Source of the DNA: Burkholderiaceae bacterium
GTDB lineage: Bacteria; Pseudomonadota; Gammaproteobacteria; Burkholderiales; Burkholderiaceae_E
Assembly (NCBI GenBank): GCA_019428955.1
Contig: JAHYJF010000228.1
Coordinates: 1-5,691 of the forward strand
Length of the DNA stretch: 5,691 nt
Direction: 5' to 3'
Both the position numbers and the translations under genes were made by a program. The notes beneath the pieces were generated by a model. The model was not told the DNA's origin. It made no database searches and saw nothing but the letters and a program-made list of their open reading frames with translations. This document shows, one piece after another, positions 5,267-5,691 of the stretch; position 1 is the stretch's first letter, and each line of letters opens with the position of its first letter.

Positions 5267-5691
5267 CGCCCTGCCCCGGGCATCGTGGCGCCGAGGTAGA
5301 CCTCGCGCACCCGGGCGTCGGCGCGGACTTCCTCGGGCGCAGCTTCGGCAATCACTTCGCCCCGCGCCATCACCACAATCCGGTCGGCACAGGCAAATAC
5401 GACGTCCATGCTGTGCTCGGTGAAGAGCACCCCAATCTGGCGTTCGCGCACCAGCTCGCGAGTCAACGCCATCAGGGCATTACGCTCGCCGGGAGCCATG
5501 CCGGCGGTGGGCTCATCCATGAGCAGCAGCTGCGGCCGACCAGACAGGGCCACCGCCAGCTCGAGGGTCTTGAGCTCGCCGTAGGCGAGCGTGGCGCAGG
5601 GTGCGTCGGCGCTCGCATGCAGTCCCACCAGGCGCAACAGTTCCTCGGTCTCGTCACGATGCTGCTCGCCCGCAGGCGCCCACCAGCCACC
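5263..5691 (-). CDS. livG: LivG-type ABC transporter ATP-binding protein (C-terminal part, cut by right edge)
   Basis: The last 142 residues of the first ATPase subunit of the Liv-type importer are present. The reading frame continues through the right edge (fragment begins GGWWAPAGEQHRDETEELLR), so Walker A and the Q-loop are outside the window. Within it are the signature LAYGELKTLELAVAL, Walker B LLLMDEPTAGMAP, the switch histidine in FTEHSMDVVF, and the C-terminal VREVYLG that closes LivG-like proteins. The signature reads LAYGE-L-K-T, where E. coli LivG has LAYGDQRR. This suggests a divergent subgroup and possibly a different substrate. The stop overlaps the livF start by 4 bases. In the usual order the permease genes livH and livM would lie beyond the right edge. 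Confidence 0.9.
   Translation of the reverse strand, partial: GGWWAPAGEQHRDETEELLRLVGLHASADAPCATLAYGELKTLELAVALSGRPQLLLMDEPTAGMAPGERNALMALTRELVRERQIGVLFTEHSMDVVFACADRIVVMARGEVIAEAAPEEVRADARVREVYLGATMPGAGR

Overview
The window is GC-rich proteobacterial DNA, most likely betaproteobacterial. That placement is an inference from the gene set: a poly(hydroxyalkanoate)-system protein, a bacterial acyl-CoA-binding protein, a PncB beginning MIISSLLDTDLYKFTMMQ, and a RecBCD-type recC. Coding density is very high. The largest gap between genes is about 160 bases, and no rRNA, tRNA, CRISPR array, insertion sequence or prophage gene is visible.

Left block (1-2599, all minus strand, read right to left): a putative Na+/H+ antiporter of the Na_H_antiport_2 type, a DUF924 protein, a four-helix CopD-family membrane protein, and the first 80 codons of recC, which runs off the left edge. 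Gaps are 7, 31 and 27 bases, so this looks like one transcription unit. Three of the four genes appear to use GTG or TTG starts.

Middle (2600-3017): a 163-base divergent intergenic region separates the antiporter from a plus-strand acyl-CoA-binding protein gene. This gene converges on the next block with only 6 bases between the two stop codons.

Right block (3024-5691, all minus strand): the C-terminal part of a LivG-type ABC ATPase (cut by the right edge), a LivF-type ATPase overlapping it by 4 bases, nicotinate phosphoribosyltransferase (pncB) 29 bases further on, and a small polyhydroxyalkanoic-acid-system protein 42 bases after that. The permease and binding-protein genes of the transporter are presumably just outside the right edge.

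Functionally the window mixes membrane ion homeostasis, DNA repair, acyl-CoA/PHA metabolism, NAD salvage and amino-acid-type solute uptake. I see no defence system, mobile element or clearly new system. The more interesting points are local: a hairpin over the recC start, close linkage of pncB to a Liv-type transporter, a two-fold internal repeat in the antiporter, and a DUF924 gene of unknown function packed between membrane-protein genes.
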